DNA of 49,413 nucleotides from positions 1 to 49,413 of the forward strand of contig JAIDJW010000166.1 of the NCBI GenBank assembly GCA_029052015.1, in the 5' to 3' direction. Positions 23,967 to 32,632 of the stretch are shown one piece after another (within the stretch, counting starts at the first letter, position 1; every line of letters begins with the position of its first letter). The DNA comes from Paramuribaculum sp. GTDB lineage: Bacteria; Bacteroidota; Bacteroidia; Bacteroidales; Muribaculaceae. The translations under genes were made by a program, and so were the position numbers. The notes under the pieces are model-generated. The model did not search any database. It was given only the letters and a program-made list of their open reading frames with translations, and was not told where the DNA came from.

Positions 23967-24358
23967 TGTTTTCGGGCATGTAGAATTATAATTTTGGCGG
24001 TAAATGCAGAGACATAGTGGCTGGGGGCTGGCTGCGATATTACTTCGCGAACCAGATGAGGCGTAGGATCGCCGGGCCGAAGGTTGCGCAGCTCGCAATA
24101 GCGTCGAAATATCTCCTCGAACATAGCGCGCTTGTTAGCTCTCATAGAGAGTATTGAAGCGCCTTTTTCCATTGCGGTTATGACTTTCGAGGCGCGTCGC
24201 GTGCTGATGAAAAACTGAGGAGCCGGTTGGCGGGCTGCGTGAGCGAAAGCTTCGCCCATATTGATGTGTTGCGTAGTTAGCAGATAGCGGCGATATTCGC
24301 GCAGCAGACTTTCGGCTCTACAATCAGCATATTCTGATTTACTTCCGTTTGGTTTCAT
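23918..24358 (-). CDS. Small basic conserved phage protein with internal QPAP repeat
   Basis: A 146-residue basic helical protein. Two parts resemble each other: RQPAPQFFISTRRASKVI in the first half and SQPAPSHYVSAFTAKIII in the second, with QPAP, an aromatic, Ser, Ala and Ile aligned. A central segment reads RANKRAMFEEIFRRYCELR. I recall similar proteins in Bacteroidales phages next to terminase genes but know no proven function. Size, charge and operon position before the large terminase would fit a DNA-binding packaging factor, a rival to the gene at 1514-1930 as small terminase. It is first in its operon, behind a TATCTTTG box. Confidence 0.7.
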   Translation of the reverse strand: MKPNGSKSEYADCRAESLLREYRRYLLTTQHINMGEAFAHAARQPAPQFFISTRRASKVITAMEKGASILSMRANKRAMFEEIFRRYCELRNLRPGDPTPHLVREVISQPAPSHYVSAFTAKIIILHARKQWHRERFKKLQAFSSR

Positions 24359-24365
24359 TCGGATA

Positions 24366-24373
24366 CAAAGATA
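24366..24373 (-). promoter_or_regulatory. -7 box TATCTTTG of the minus-strand packaging operon
   Basis: The minus strand reads TATCTTTG 8 bp upstream of the ATG at 24358, so the transcript would be nearly leaderless. The -33 match is poor. The element TGGTTAAAGTTAA (24384-24396) lies in the spacer, where a regulator could bind. The region is divergent with the capsid operon promoter. Confidence 0.45.
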
Positions 24374-24420
24374 ATGAGCAGATTGGTTAAAGTTAACAAC
24401 CTTGGCTATTGTAATGTCAG

Positions 24421-24428
24421 TATATTTG
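24421..24428 (+). promoter_or_regulatory. -7 box TATATTTG of the scaffold-capsid operon
   Basis: TATATTTG matches TAnnTTTG, 38 bp before the scaffold ATG at 24467. A TTG at 24402-24404 is only 16 bp upstream, shorter than usual, so activation by another factor is possible. Confidence 0.45.
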
Positions 24429-24466
24429 CGGGAGAATATTTATAACGAAATTGAACTAAATTGACT

Positions 24467-25249
24467 ATGGCTGAAAATGAGGAGGTTAAGAGTAAGCGCC
24501 AACTGTTGACAGAGCGAATGCAGAGTCGTTATCCTGATATGGACTTCAGTGATGACGAAGCTTTGTTTGGCCGCATTAGCGACGATTTTAACGAAAACGA
24601 CGAGAGGTTGGCAGGGTTCGAAGAGCGTGAAGGTAAGCTCGCCGAGATGTTTGCCGCCGATCCGCGTAGCGCGCGCCTTATGACAGAATGGCGCAACGGA
24701 GATGACCCCGCTGTAGCGCTGGTGCGTCTTTTCGGCGAAGATATTGCCGAGGCCCGCAATGACCCCGAACGTCAGGAGGCCATGAAGGAGGCCAATCGCG
24801 AGTATATGGAGCGTGTGGCCAAGGAGAAAGAATATCAGGAGCAGTATGAGGCTAACCTTGAAGAAACACTGAAAATAATTGAGGAAAAGAAAGCTGCCGA
24901 CGGCCTGAGTGACGAGCAGATTGACCAGGCAATGGGATGGCTGATGGCTGTCGTAAAAGATGCCGTTCTCGGCAAGTTCAGCGCGGAAACAATCGATATG
25001 GCCATAAAGGCTCAGAACTATGAGCTTGAGGTTGAGAACGCCCGCCAGGAGGGAGAGGTTCTTGGTCGCAACGCCAAGATTGAAGAGCAGCTGCGCAAGC
25101 CTAAGAAGGGGGACGGCACTGCTCAGCTTGACGGAAAGAACGGCGGGACGCCTCGCCCGGCCGCAAGGCCTGATTTCGGAGCCATTGACCGTTTCAGTAG
25201 TAGTTCTGACATCTGGTCGCGCGGCGGAGAGAAGCGCCGCCGCAATTGA
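24467..25249 (+). CDS. Putative capsid scaffolding protein
   Basis: A 260-residue, strongly acidic and helical protein with long Glu/Lys coiled-coil stretches, and a basic end (GGEKRRRN). An acidic helical body with a basic capsid-binding tail, placed directly before the major capsid gene, is the classic scaffold layout. It would guide procapsid assembly and then leave. The ATG at 24467 was chosen over a TTG two codons earlier. No protease domain is visible in it. The call depends mainly on composition and position. Confidence 0.65.
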   Translation: MAENEEVKSKRQLLTERMQSRYPDMDFSDDEALFGRISDDFNENDERLAGFEEREGKLAEMFAADPRSARLMTEWRNGDDPAVALVRLFGEDIAEARNDPERQEAMKEANREYMERVAKEKEYQEQYEANLEETLKIIEEKKAADGLSDEQIDQAMGWLMAVVKDAVLGKFSAETIDMAIKAQNYELEVENARQEGEVLGRNAKIEEQLRKPKKGDGTAQLDGKNGGTPRPAARPDFGAIDRFSSSSDIWSRGGEKRRRN

Positions 25250-25311
25250 AACTCAATACTTATGGAGAAAATTAACAGTACAAATATCAATTAACCAAAC
25301 CAAACAAACTG

Positions 25312-26751
25312 ATGAAGGAGAAATTAACCAAACTTGGCCGCTATATGTTCGGCCTGATTCTCACACTCGTGGCTTTTACCGCGGGAGCATCTTCGGGTGT
25401 AATTCTTGCCGCTGCGTCCGACCTGCCCGATGCCGGCCGCATTAACTCCGGGGCAGACGGTTCGGGCGATAATGGTGGCATTGCGACTGAATCGCAGGGT
25501 CGCGCCGATGGTGACGCCGGCTTCTATATGTCGGATGTTGACCAGCGCATTGTCAAGATTCGTCCGATGGCTACCCCTGTTGACCAGATTAGCCGGTATG
25601 CTCGAAATGAAAAGACCGATGCAATGGAGGTCACCTTTTACAGTGTAGGCACACGACCTACCAGTTGCAAACTCAGTACTGAGGTGCACGCACAAACGTC
25701 CGGAGCTTCTATTTCGTTGCCTGTTGACGATGTCAATATGTTCACGTTGGACGACACGATTCGCGTAGTCGGCGTCAAGGGCGTCACCAATGAGAAGGGT
25801 GTTGCCTATCCGACGGATGATGAGAATGTGCCGGACCTGGTTCTTTGCGTATGTGGCAAGAATTCCGACAGTAATCTGCCAACGGTTTACGCGGTTAATG
25901 GCAAACTCGACGCAAATACCAATCAGAGCACGTTGGTTCCTGCCATTCCCGCGGGTACGACTCTGATTCGTATGGGTAAGGCGTGTGGCGAACTTGATGT
26001 GCAGACCGGCCGCTTCAACAACATCCCCACCAAGGAGACCCAGTATTGCCAGAACTTTATGATTCAGGTCGAACAATCTACGTTTGACAAGATTGCCAAG
26101 AAGGAGGTTGACTGGACTTTCTCGGACATAGAGGAGGATGGTGTTTACGATATGCGCCTTTCGCAAGAGAACACCTACCTGTTTGGTGTGAAGCGTCGTA
26201 TCAATCATGTTTCCAAGAATGGCATGGAAACTTGGTTCACCGGCGGTATCTGGTATATGGCTGGCAAAGACATTGAAGTTGGCAGCTGGGATGATACCAA
26301 GAAATGTGCGGTGATTACCGACGATAATCTCGTAGATATTACCAAGAAACTGTTTGTCGGCGATGGCGCAGGCAATAAACGCAAGGTGCTGCTCTGCGGT
26401 TCCGATATGCTTTCGGCGTTCTCAAAAATCAAGAGCGAAAAGTTCCGTCTGAAAGATACCGTAGAGGTGTGGAACCTGAAGTTCAAATCGTGGGACACCG
26501 ACTTCGGTGAAGTGCTCACGATTCATCACGAGCTTATGGACGAGAACGGCATGTCGGATTGCGGCTTCGCAATTGACCCTGAGTATCTGGTGAAGAAAAC
26601 CCATATCAGTTGGGGCCGCAACGTGCTTGACCTGAAGACTGCCGGAGTGCGTAACACTAATGCGGTGGTGATTCAGGAGGTTGCCTGCCTATATCTGCGC
26701 TGCCCTAACGCTCATGCCCGAATGCGTCTGGCTAAGGCTCCGACTCCTTGA
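25312..26751 (+). CDS. Major capsid protein with a transmembrane-like N-terminus
   Basis: A 479-residue protein in the capsid position after the scaffold gene and before a strong terminator, probably the head shell subunit. The body is rich in beta-type segments and includes QISRYARNEKTDAMEVTFYS and VKKTHISWGRNVLDLKTAGVR. Unusually, it begins with a positive stretch (MKEKLTKLGR) and a hydrophobic run at ~12-36 containing AGASSGVILAAAS, like a signal anchor, followed by a Gly/Asp/Ser-rich linker. The ATG at 25312 is the natural start, as codon use stays normal through this region. Cleavage of the N-terminus during maturation would be expected, but no prohead protease was recognised other than the nearby rhomboid-type protein. 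Confidence 0.75.
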   Translation: MKEKLTKLGRYMFGLILTLVAFTAGASSGVILAAASDLPDAGRINSGADGSGDNGGIATESQGRADGDAGFYMSDVDQRIVKIRPMATPVDQISRYARNEKTDAMEVTFYSVGTRPTSCKLSTEVHAQTSGASISLPVDDVNMFTLDDTIRVVGVKGVTNEKGVAYPTDDENVPDLVLCVCGKNSDSNLPTVYAVNGKLDANTNQSTLVPAIPAGTTLIRMGKACGELDVQTGRFNNIPTKETQYCQNFMIQVEQSTFDKIAKKEVDWTFSDIEEDGVYDMRLSQENTYLFGVKRRINHVSKNGMETWFTGGIWYMAGKDIEVGSWDDTKKCAVITDDNLVDITKKLFVGDGAGNKRKVLLCGSDMLSAFSKIKSEKFRLKDTVEVWNLKFKSWDTDFGEVLTIHHELMDENGMSDCGFAIDPEYLVKKTHISWGRNVLDLKTAGVRNTNAVVIQEVACLYLRCPNAHARMRLAKAPTP

Positions 26752-26813
26752 TAGCTGATAAGTAAAAACAAATAGGTGATATGCGATAACTTGTTGTTGA
26801 TTATGTGATGGGT

Positions 26814-26850
26814 AGGAGGCCGAGTCGAATTGCCGGCTCGGCCTCCTTTT
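26814..26850 (+). terminator. Strong intrinsic terminator after the capsid gene
   Basis: AGGAGGCCGAG (26814-26824) pairs perfectly with CTCGGCCTCCT (26837-26847) across a 12-nt loop, followed by TTTT. It would cut off most capsid transcription, giving high capsid output relative to downstream genes. Confidence 0.85.
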
Positions 26851-26898
26851 GCGGGATGTACCCGTATTATGAGTTAAAGAGTTAAGAAGTTTAAATAT

Positions 26899-27282
26899 AT
26901 GGAAAAGTTTATAGCAAAGACAAATGTGAGTCTGAACGTTGCGATGAAGAGTGGTGGCAGCGTCTATGTGTCATTCACACCGCTTACCGGTGGTGGTAGC
27001 GTATTCTATACGGATGATGCAGAACTGGCGTCGGCAATGAAGCGTCATTACCGATATGGCAAATTATTTAAGTCGGCCGGAGGGCAGTGCGCAGTCGTTG
27101 AACATGAGCAGCCGTGCGAGCAGCATTCAGGCGATTCGGCTGTAGTGATTGAAGTTTCCGAGCCGGATGAGGCTAAGGAGTATCTTTGTGAGCACTTCGG
27201 GTTGATTCCTGCAAAACTGAAATCATTGAGCGCAATCAAGGCTGCGGCCAAGGTCCACGGCGTAGAGTTCAAGGGGCTCTGA
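26899..27282 (+). CDS. Putative head-associated protein with HeH-like C-terminus
   Basis: A 127-residue protein after the capsid terminator. The first half is beta-rich with Gly/Ser (SGGSVYVSFTPLTGGGSVFY). The C-terminal ~37 residues, EAKEYLCEHFGLIPAKLKSL and onward, look like the short helix-extended-loop-helix modules found on small phage head proteins. It may be a decoration or head-completion protein. It has no obvious own promoter and may depend on readthrough. No enzymatic motif is visible. Confidence 0.6.
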   Translation: MEKFIAKTNVSLNVAMKSGGSVYVSFTPLTGGGSVFYTDDAELASAMKRHYRYGKLFKSAGGQCAVVEHEQPCEQHSGDSAVVIEVSEPDEAKEYLCEHFGLIPAKLKSLSAIKAAAKVHGVEFKGL

Positions 27283-27295
27283 TATTATTGCGAGT

Positions 27296-27928
27296 ATGGT
27301 TTTTGCAGTTGAGAAGATGATGCGCGACGTGCGCATTGCGATAGATGAGAACCGCACCAGTGAGCAGTTGGTTAGCGACGATGACATTGACACGCTTGCG
27401 CTCGACGAGTTGATTAGCTCGAAGATAGAGGAAGCTGCTCGAAAGGTGATAGCATCGGCTCCTATCATGCTGCTTGATGGAGGGCGCCCTGTAGGCGATG
27501 CTCTTTACTGGAGAGGCGACGGGGTAGGGTGGGTTTTGCTCCCTGACGATTTTCTGCGATTGGTCGTTTTTAAAATGAGCGATTGGGAGCGTCCTGTACA
27601 TACAGTAGTGGCTCCTGGTACTCCGACTTACCAGCTTCAGTTTTCTCGTTGCAAGGGCCTGCGCGGTAATCCGCAAAAGCCGATTGTGGCGTTGACGCGT
27701 CGCGCCGAGGGCCTTGCACTGGAATTTTTTTCTTGCTGCACGGAGAGCGCGGTGATAGAGATGGGCAGTTATATTCCACTGCCGAGAATTCGGGATGGAT
27801 ATGTTAATTTGCCAGAGCGATGCTATAAAGCAGTGGTCTACGAGACTGCGTCGCTGGTATTGGTTGCAATGGGCCAAGGCGAGTTGGCGTCATTTATGTC
27901 AAATATAGCCAAAGAGTTAATGGTATGA
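27296..27928 (+). CDS. Putative head-tail adaptor protein
   Basis: A 210-residue protein. An N-terminal helical part (LALDELISSKIEEAARKVI) is followed by beta segments around LYWRGDGVGWVLLPDDFLRL. The C-terminal helix reads CYKAVVYETASLVLVAMGQG and ends near MSNIAKELM. Size and position between capsid-proximal genes and the first fibre fit a ring adaptor joining portal to tail. Its TGA overlaps the ATG of the next gene (ATGA), indicating coupled translation. Sequence alone does not prove the role. Confidence 0.5.
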   Translation: MVFAVEKMMRDVRIAIDENRTSEQLVSDDDIDTLALDELISSKIEEAARKVIASAPIMLLDGGRPVGDALYWRGDGVGWVLLPDDFLRLVVFKMSDWERPVHTVVAPGTPTYQLQFSRCKGLRGNPQKPIVALTRRAEGLALEFFSCCTESAVIEMGSYIPLPRIRDGYVNLPERCYKAVVYETASLVLVAMGQGELASFMSNIAKELMV

Positions 27929-29985
27929 GTAATAAAGCGGTCAAAGGGACAGAAATAGAAGGAGATGTAGCCGTTGGGCGTCACGCTACCATAGGAGGAG
28001 ATGCCGTCTTTCGTGGTGATGTAGTGATTGACGGGAGCCTCTCCGTTAAGGGTAAATCAATCTTTGCGACCGGAGAGCCAGGGCCGGGTAGTACAGGACA
28101 GCCCACATTGCCGACCGAAGCTGCGGAGCAGCGAGTCTTGTTCTTCGATGAGTTCGATACGAAATTGTCTCTGAATAGCTCGGATGCCGGAGCGCCGCCG
28201 GTGATTACAGAGGTTGCGCCGATTGGCGCCGAAGTTGTCTGGTGTAGTCGAGACAGCCGCTTCTATGGTCGCTTTGGAAGCACGTATTATTATGCTTTCA
28301 AAGATTGGAAAGATTATGGCGAAATCAACGGAAAGGGAGTGTCGTCCAGGGCCGGTGTTCTATATGTTCTGGCCAACGGAGCTATCTATACTCAGCGAGA
28401 GTTGACCAACAGCGATGGTGCGGTGTATAATACGCTTGTTGCGACCAATAAAGAATTGTTGGAGGCCCTGAAAGAATTGCCGACGTCAGAGGGAGTCAGA
28501 GGGGATATTAACAGCGCAGTGGAGGCGTCTGAACGGAAGACGCGCGAGGTGTTTGCTTATCTTGAGGATGTCGACGTGGCCGATGTTGTGAAAAAGGAGT
28601 GCGGATACCCGGAGTCGCTGCTTAGTGGGTTGGACGTGGTGTATAACGTTGCGTCGCATCGCCTACTGCTTCGCGAGATTTTAATCGTACATAACCTTGA
28701 TGGGACAACACACATTACAACGAGATATTACACCGAGTGGGCTGCTAATCCGATTCCGGGTATGCAGACCGACACCGGAGTGAAGCCACTTGGGGGTAAG
28801 TTATATGTTCGCACGTCGGATGCCGCGATATTGATGTCAGACGCCGCAGGCGTGTTGTCGATTATTGGTGGTCAAAGGTCGGTCGGAGAGCCACTCGTAT
28901 ACGATTTAGACATAGTGGTACACCCAATGTTCTACGGCTATTTCCCTGACCCGGAAGAGTGTGGGGCCAAGGAGGGTGACTTGATGGCTTATGTCGAAAG
29001 TGGAATTGTTAAGGCCGATAAAGTCTGCGTGTGTCACGACGGGCAGTGGATTAAGATGGGCAGCCCTGCATCGGACTTTCATACGGACGACGAGCGTTTG
29101 ACTATCCTACGCAATGATGATTTTCCCGACGGTGTGCTTTCGTTGCGCCCGGATGCTCTTTACCGTGTTCATCAGGGCAACATGCTCCACCCCAAGGGCA
29201 CGTTCACATACAACGCCGAGTATGATTATGGTTTATATGGCTTGGTCGCGCAGACGTCGCTTGACGAGTGGGGCGTGTTCGGCCAGTTGGCGCGCATTGT
29301 GTCGCTTTACGATCTGACGAATTGGTCAGAGAGTCTAACACGCCACATTGAATCGGCGCGTACGTGGCATTTTGACCGATTCTGGGAAGCGAGCGGCGGA
29401 GAGGTTGACCGGGCCGGCCATCCGGAGGCTCCATATGGGCTGAACGGACTGTGGCTGACTTATGAGGAGGCGGTTGTCGTTGCCGCAGATACGCAGTATC
29501 ATGTTTCGGGCGTGGTGGGGCGCACGATAAAAGGGCGCACCAATTTTGAGCCTCCGTTCACGGCCTCGTCGGGCGGTCTGACAAATTTCCAGGCTCCAAG
29601 GGTTGAGGTTTTGAATGTCGGCACGAGGAATTATGCGAGTTCATTCACCGGTTGGCTCGTTGATGCGCCTAAGATTGTCAGCATAATAGGCATTATAGAT
29701 CTTACGTATTTTAACGGGTCAATGGGCAATTGTCTCAGGTGCCCGAAGCTGGCCGAGGTGAAGTTCTACGGACTCAAGCGCGATTTTAACATCAGGTACC
29801 TGGCGGCTATTTCGCTGGAGTCACTGACCTATCTGGTGAACAATGCGGCCAATGGGGAGGCTATAATCACCGTGACCGTTCACCCTGACGTCTATGCGAA
29901 GCTGACTGACGAGGCGAATGCCGAGTGGTTCGCATTGCTGACAGCTGCGATAGCAAAGAATATAAGTTTTGCAAGCGCAGAATGA
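27925..29985 (+). CDS. Tail fibre / receptor-binding structural protein
   Basis: A 686-residue protein. Its start, AVKGTEIEGDVAVGRHATIG, continues as short repeating beta turns (GGDAVFRGDVVIDGSLSVKG), typical of a beta-helical or trimeric fibre stem. A central part gives beta-rich structural sequence, and the C-terminal third resembles leucine-rich-repeat-like receptor domains, ending THPDVYAKL-type (VHPDVYAKLTDEANAEW). The next fibre gene ends with the same element. It overlaps the adaptor gene by ATGA. It likely binds a surface polysaccharide or protein of the host. Confidence 0.65.
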   Translation: MSNKAVKGTEIEGDVAVGRHATIGGDAVFRGDVVIDGSLSVKGKSIFATGEPGPGSTGQPTLPTEAAEQRVLFFDEFDTKLSLNSSDAGAPPVITEVAPIGAEVVWCSRDSRFYGRFGSTYYYAFKDWKDYGEINGKGVSSRAGVLYVLANGAIYTQRELTNSDGAVYNTLVATNKELLEALKELPTSEGVRGDINSAVEASERKTREVFAYLEDVDVADVVKKECGYPESLLSGLDVVYNVASHRLLLREILIVHNLDGTTHITTRYYTEWAANPIPGMQTDTGVKPLGGKLYVRTSDAAILMSDAAGVLSIIGGQRSVGEPLVYDLDIVVHPMFYGYFPDPEECGAKEGDLMAYVESGIVKADKVCVCHDGQWIKMGSPASDFHTDDERLTILRNDDFPDGVLSLRPDALYRVHQGNMLHPKGTFTYNAEYDYGLYGLVAQTSLDEWGVFGQLARIVSLYDLTNWSESLTRHIESARTWHFDRFWEASGGEVDRAGHPEAPYGLNGLWLTYEEAVVVAADTQYHVSGVVGRTIKGRTNFEPPFTASSGGLTNFQAPRVEVLNVGTRNYASSFTGWLVDAPKIVSIIGIIDLTYFNGSMGNCLRCPKLAEVKFYGLKRDFNIRYLAAISLESLTYLVNNAANGEAIITVTVHPDVYAKLTDEANAEWFALLTAAIAKNISFASAE

Positions 29986-30016
29986 TTCAACATTTTATAA
30001 CGAAACATTTTAAACT

Positions 30017-30957
30017 ATGACAACTAAAGCATTAAAAGGTTCGAACATAATACTTTACCCGCAAATTGGGGGGGGTATTTAACCCAGTCATTTCCAACGC
30101 AATATCGTGAATTCTGGTCGAGTAAGACGTTGACGCCAAAGGATAGCATAGAGAATTACCGCGAAGCTACGGCCGCCGAGAAGCAGGCGTGGGACAATAC
30201 GCATCCTAATGGTTTTGCGGACGTGGAGTTGCCGTCGGCAGAGTTGGTGGCGATGTGGAAGGCGCTGTGTCAACTTGTGCCAAGCGGGTCAGCCGGCGAC
30301 TTCAATCACAACACGGGCTATTTTGAGCTAAACGGGGTTAAAGACATAACCACTCCTCAGGCCCGGACGATAATTGCGGACGCGATGCGCAGGGGGCTGA
30401 ATAGCCCGTCGAGTGTATGCAATGGGTCGGTGCTGCTTGGACGCACCAACTTGCCGGGTGACATTTGGTATAACGCCACGGTAACGCAGAGCGTGCTGTA
30501 TGACGCACCGAATATGGAGGTGTTTATTCTGCAGCCGTTACCTAATTCAGCGCCCGGACGGAAGGTCGGTATTGGAGCTAACAGCATCACGAATTGCCCG
30601 AAATTACATACTGTTGGTCATAGAGTCTATCCCGCAGTATCTGGAGTTAAGTTATTCGCGGCGTGTCCGAAACTTGAGAATGTTGACTTTTTGCTTGATG
30701 TCAATTCGCGCCGTCATTCGTTCTCAATCTCTGATTGCCCGTTGCTGTCTTATGCCACGGTAGCAAGTATGTGCGCATGTGGCTCAAAAGATTCTGTGGC
30801 TATCACCATCACGCTCCACGCAGATGTTTACGCGAAGCTCATAGGAGACACAACAAACGAGGCAGCTGCGGCACTGAGCGCCGAAGCGTTAGCCGAGTGG
30901 GGCGCACTGTTGAACTCGGCGGCCGAGCGAAATATTACGTTTGCAATGGCTACATGA
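30017..30957 (+). CDS. Tail fibre-like protein, split by a frameshift at a G8 tract
   Basis: The natural ATG at 30017 gives MTTKALKGSNIILYPQIGGG, then stops at TAA 30080 because of eight G at 30068-30075. One base out of frame, sequence continues as YLTQSFPTQYREFWSSKTL, LTPKDSIENYREATAAEKQ and on to 30957. One extra G would give a single 313-residue protein. The start (KALKGSNI) parallels the previous fibre (KAVKGTEI), and the end (TLHADVYAKL) parallels its C-terminus. No ATG exists near the downstream frame's start. The gene may be switched by slippage in the G tract, translated by -1 frameshifting, inactive, or misassembled. As written it is off. Confidence 0.7.
30068..30075 (+). repeat. 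Homopolymer G8 within the fibre gene
   Basis: Eight consecutive G at codons 18-20 of the fibre gene. The count decides whether the frame continues: eight leads to TAA four bases later, nine restores the long frame. Such tracts are classic slipped-strand phase switches and also frequent assembly error sites. Confidence 0.85.
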
Positions 30958-30996
30958 CATCTTTAATATTAACTTTTAATTATAACACTCACATAC

Positions 30997-31365
30997 ATGA
31001 AACGAATTGAAGTAACTGAAACACTTACGCGCATAGTGGCCGAAGCAGGCTGCGTTCTGCGTCCGGTCAAGTATGACGACCCGTATAGCGACATTGTCGA
31101 CGTGACGGTTTCCAATCCTGACGATTGGGAAGAAGTTCCGCGCGACAGCTTGCCTCCATACCGCAAGGCCGAGTACAAGGCCAAAATTGTCGCACTTATT
31201 CGCCGGCGCTATGACCAGGATGACGAAAATGGCATACTGCGTCAGCGTGACACCAAGCCCGACGAGTTCGCCGCATATAACGCCTATGTTGAGCAATGTA
31301 AAACCGAGGCAGTAAGGGATTTTATGCTACAATGCAGGCCGGAGACCGAGGAGAGTGAAAACTAA
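30997..31365 (+). CDS. Small protein of the fibre locus, unknown function
   Basis: A 122-residue protein with alternating beta and helical predictions, rich in charged residues (EYKAKIVALIRRRYDQDDEN). It begins MKRIEVTETLTRIVAEAGC and ends in an acidic tail. It lies between two fibre-type genes on the same strand. A fibre chaperone or small tail component is conceivable, but I do not recognise the family. Confidence 0.6.
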   Translation: MKRIEVTETLTRIVAEAGCVLRPVKYDDPYSDIVDVTVSNPDDWEEVPRDSLPPYRKAEYKAKIVALIRRRYDQDDENGILRQRDTKPDEFAAYNAYVEQCKTEAVRDFMLQCRPETEESEN

Positions 31366-31381
31366 TAAGAGATAACTGACG

Positions 31382-32566
31382 ATGACTAAGATTCATTACC
31401 GAGACGGCTTTAAAGTAACGCTCACTCGTATACTTGACGCGAGTGGCCACGAAATCAAACGTCCAGACTTTGATTGGACTGCTACGTTTTGGACTGCCAG
31501 TCGTAAGCTCGTGTACGTTGCGAGTCAGAAGGCCGGGGTGATGAGCAATGCACGATTTCTTGCCAATGGCAGAATTGAGGTGGCGTTCAATAATCACGGC
31601 CTACCTCCGGGCAAGTTGAACGTTGAGTTCGTGGCAGAGCTGCCCGATGCGGACTTCCCGGGCAATTTGCGGCGAGTTGTTTCTTCAAAACGGGAATGCG
31701 ATATTGAACTCGTCAAGGAGACAACAACGTTTGGAGACGTTGAGGTTGAATGTACTATTCCTATAGTTATCAGAACATCTCTTGAGGCTGAGGCGATGGC
31801 ATTTGGCGTGGTGATTGACGAGATAAACCGACAGCTAATGGAAATGACCGGCAATGCGAAGCCGAAACCAGAGCCGCAGCAAAGAAAATTCACCGGACCG
31901 ATGGTTCTTCAGCGTGGTCTGATATCGATATATGCGCTACCGGGTGTGTTGTATCGTAACCTTGGTTATATTAGGATTCCTTTGCCAAAGCCCGCAAAGG
32001 ATGAGGATATTGTTGAGAATGTGGTTGGTCTCAGCCATGTGGATATGGCTTGTGTTGAGAATGCTGTTATTAAAGGGTGCGATGTAGGAGAGGCCGAAGT
32101 TTTGTTAGACAAGGCGGCGGCGCAGATTAGGTATAAGATACCAGCACGGAAAATAAAAAGCGCGAGCTTGCGACTGACCATATTGCCGAATACCGGACCC
32201 TACATTGCGCGAGACATCGATGGGCTGATTCGTCCGTTGGGAGTGCCATTTGGTATTGTGGAGCATGCCAGGCGCGAGACGCCGCAGATGGAACGTCAAT
32301 GTTTCTGCAATGAAGCGCTTAACCTTAAAGGAATAGTGCGCAGGCTATGGTCTACTACGATGGATGTCGAGGTAAAGAGCCAGAGGGGACACCAACGCAG
32401 AAAAAAGTGGCGCAAAGCTCGTGCGTCATGCGGCGGGTTAGAACGCAATCGGGGTGTTGCGAGAGTTCGTTTTCCTCGTAGGGGAAAAAAGCGGGCATCG
32501 GATTGGCTTGTATTCTCATTTAAAGCAGTAGGTGGTGAAGGACCCACATACGTTGTGCCGCTATAA
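31382..32566 (+). CDS. Tail-associated structural protein (BppU-like N-terminus)
   Basis: A 394-residue protein. The N-terminal ~120 residues (DFDWTATFWTASRKLVYVAS) resemble a recurring tail-structure domain of Bacteroidales phages. The middle is helical around LEAEAMAFGVVIDEINRQLM. The C-terminal part is beta-rich, then very basic (HQRRKKWRKARAS). Its TAA overlaps the A-run that on the opposite strand forms the U-tail of the predicted small RNA. It probably contributes to the fibre or its attachment. The N-terminal resemblance is from memory; the basic C-terminus is unusual for a fibre. Confidence 0.55.
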   Translation: MTKIHYRDGFKVTLTRILDASGHEIKRPDFDWTATFWTASRKLVYVASQKAGVMSNARFLANGRIEVAFNNHGLPPGKLNVEFVAELPDADFPGNLRRVVSSKRECDIELVKETTTFGDVEVECTIPIVIRTSLEAEAMAFGVVIDEINRQLMEMTGNAKPKPEPQQRKFTGPMVLQRGLISIYALPGVLYRNLGYIRIPLPKPAKDEDIVENVVGLSHVDMACVENAVIKGCDVGEAEVLLDKAAAQIRYKIPARKIKSASLRLTILPNTGPYIARDIDGLIRPLGVPFGIVEHARRETPQMERQCFCNEALNLKGIVRRLWSTTMDVEVKSQRGHQRRKKWRKARASCGGLERNRGVARVRFPRRGKKRASDWLVFSFKAVGGEGPTYVVPL

Positions 32567-32629
32567 AAAAACAGAGTCGATTATCAAGCGCAGCGACCGA
32601 TAGGCCACACATGCTTAATCTCGGCTCTG
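32565..32629 (-). ncRNA. Predicted ~65-nt structured small RNA in the fibre locus
   Basis: On the minus strand, CAGAGCCGA (32629-32621) can pair with UCGACUCUG (32580-32572) with one mismatch, followed directly by seven U (32571-32565). Inside, GAUUAAGC can pair with GCUU and AAUC around a bulge, and UGGCC/GGUCG forms an apical hairpin with a UAUC loop. A near-perfect promoter lies immediately upstream. No minus-strand gene lies upstream that would need terminating, so a self-contained RNA is the simplest reading. It is antisense to the leader between two fibre genes and may regulate the downstream fibre or a host target. Confidence 0.6.
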
Positions 32630-32632
32630 GTG

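Noticed and set aside
25324-26208. 294-codon minus-strand frame opposite the capsid gene
   Set aside because: No motif; the plus-strand capsid gene is well placed between scaffold and terminator.
30130-30957. Independent gene starting with TTG at 30130
   Set aside because: Coding-quality sequence extends upstream of the TTG in the same frame to the G tract, so the start is an artefact of the frame break.
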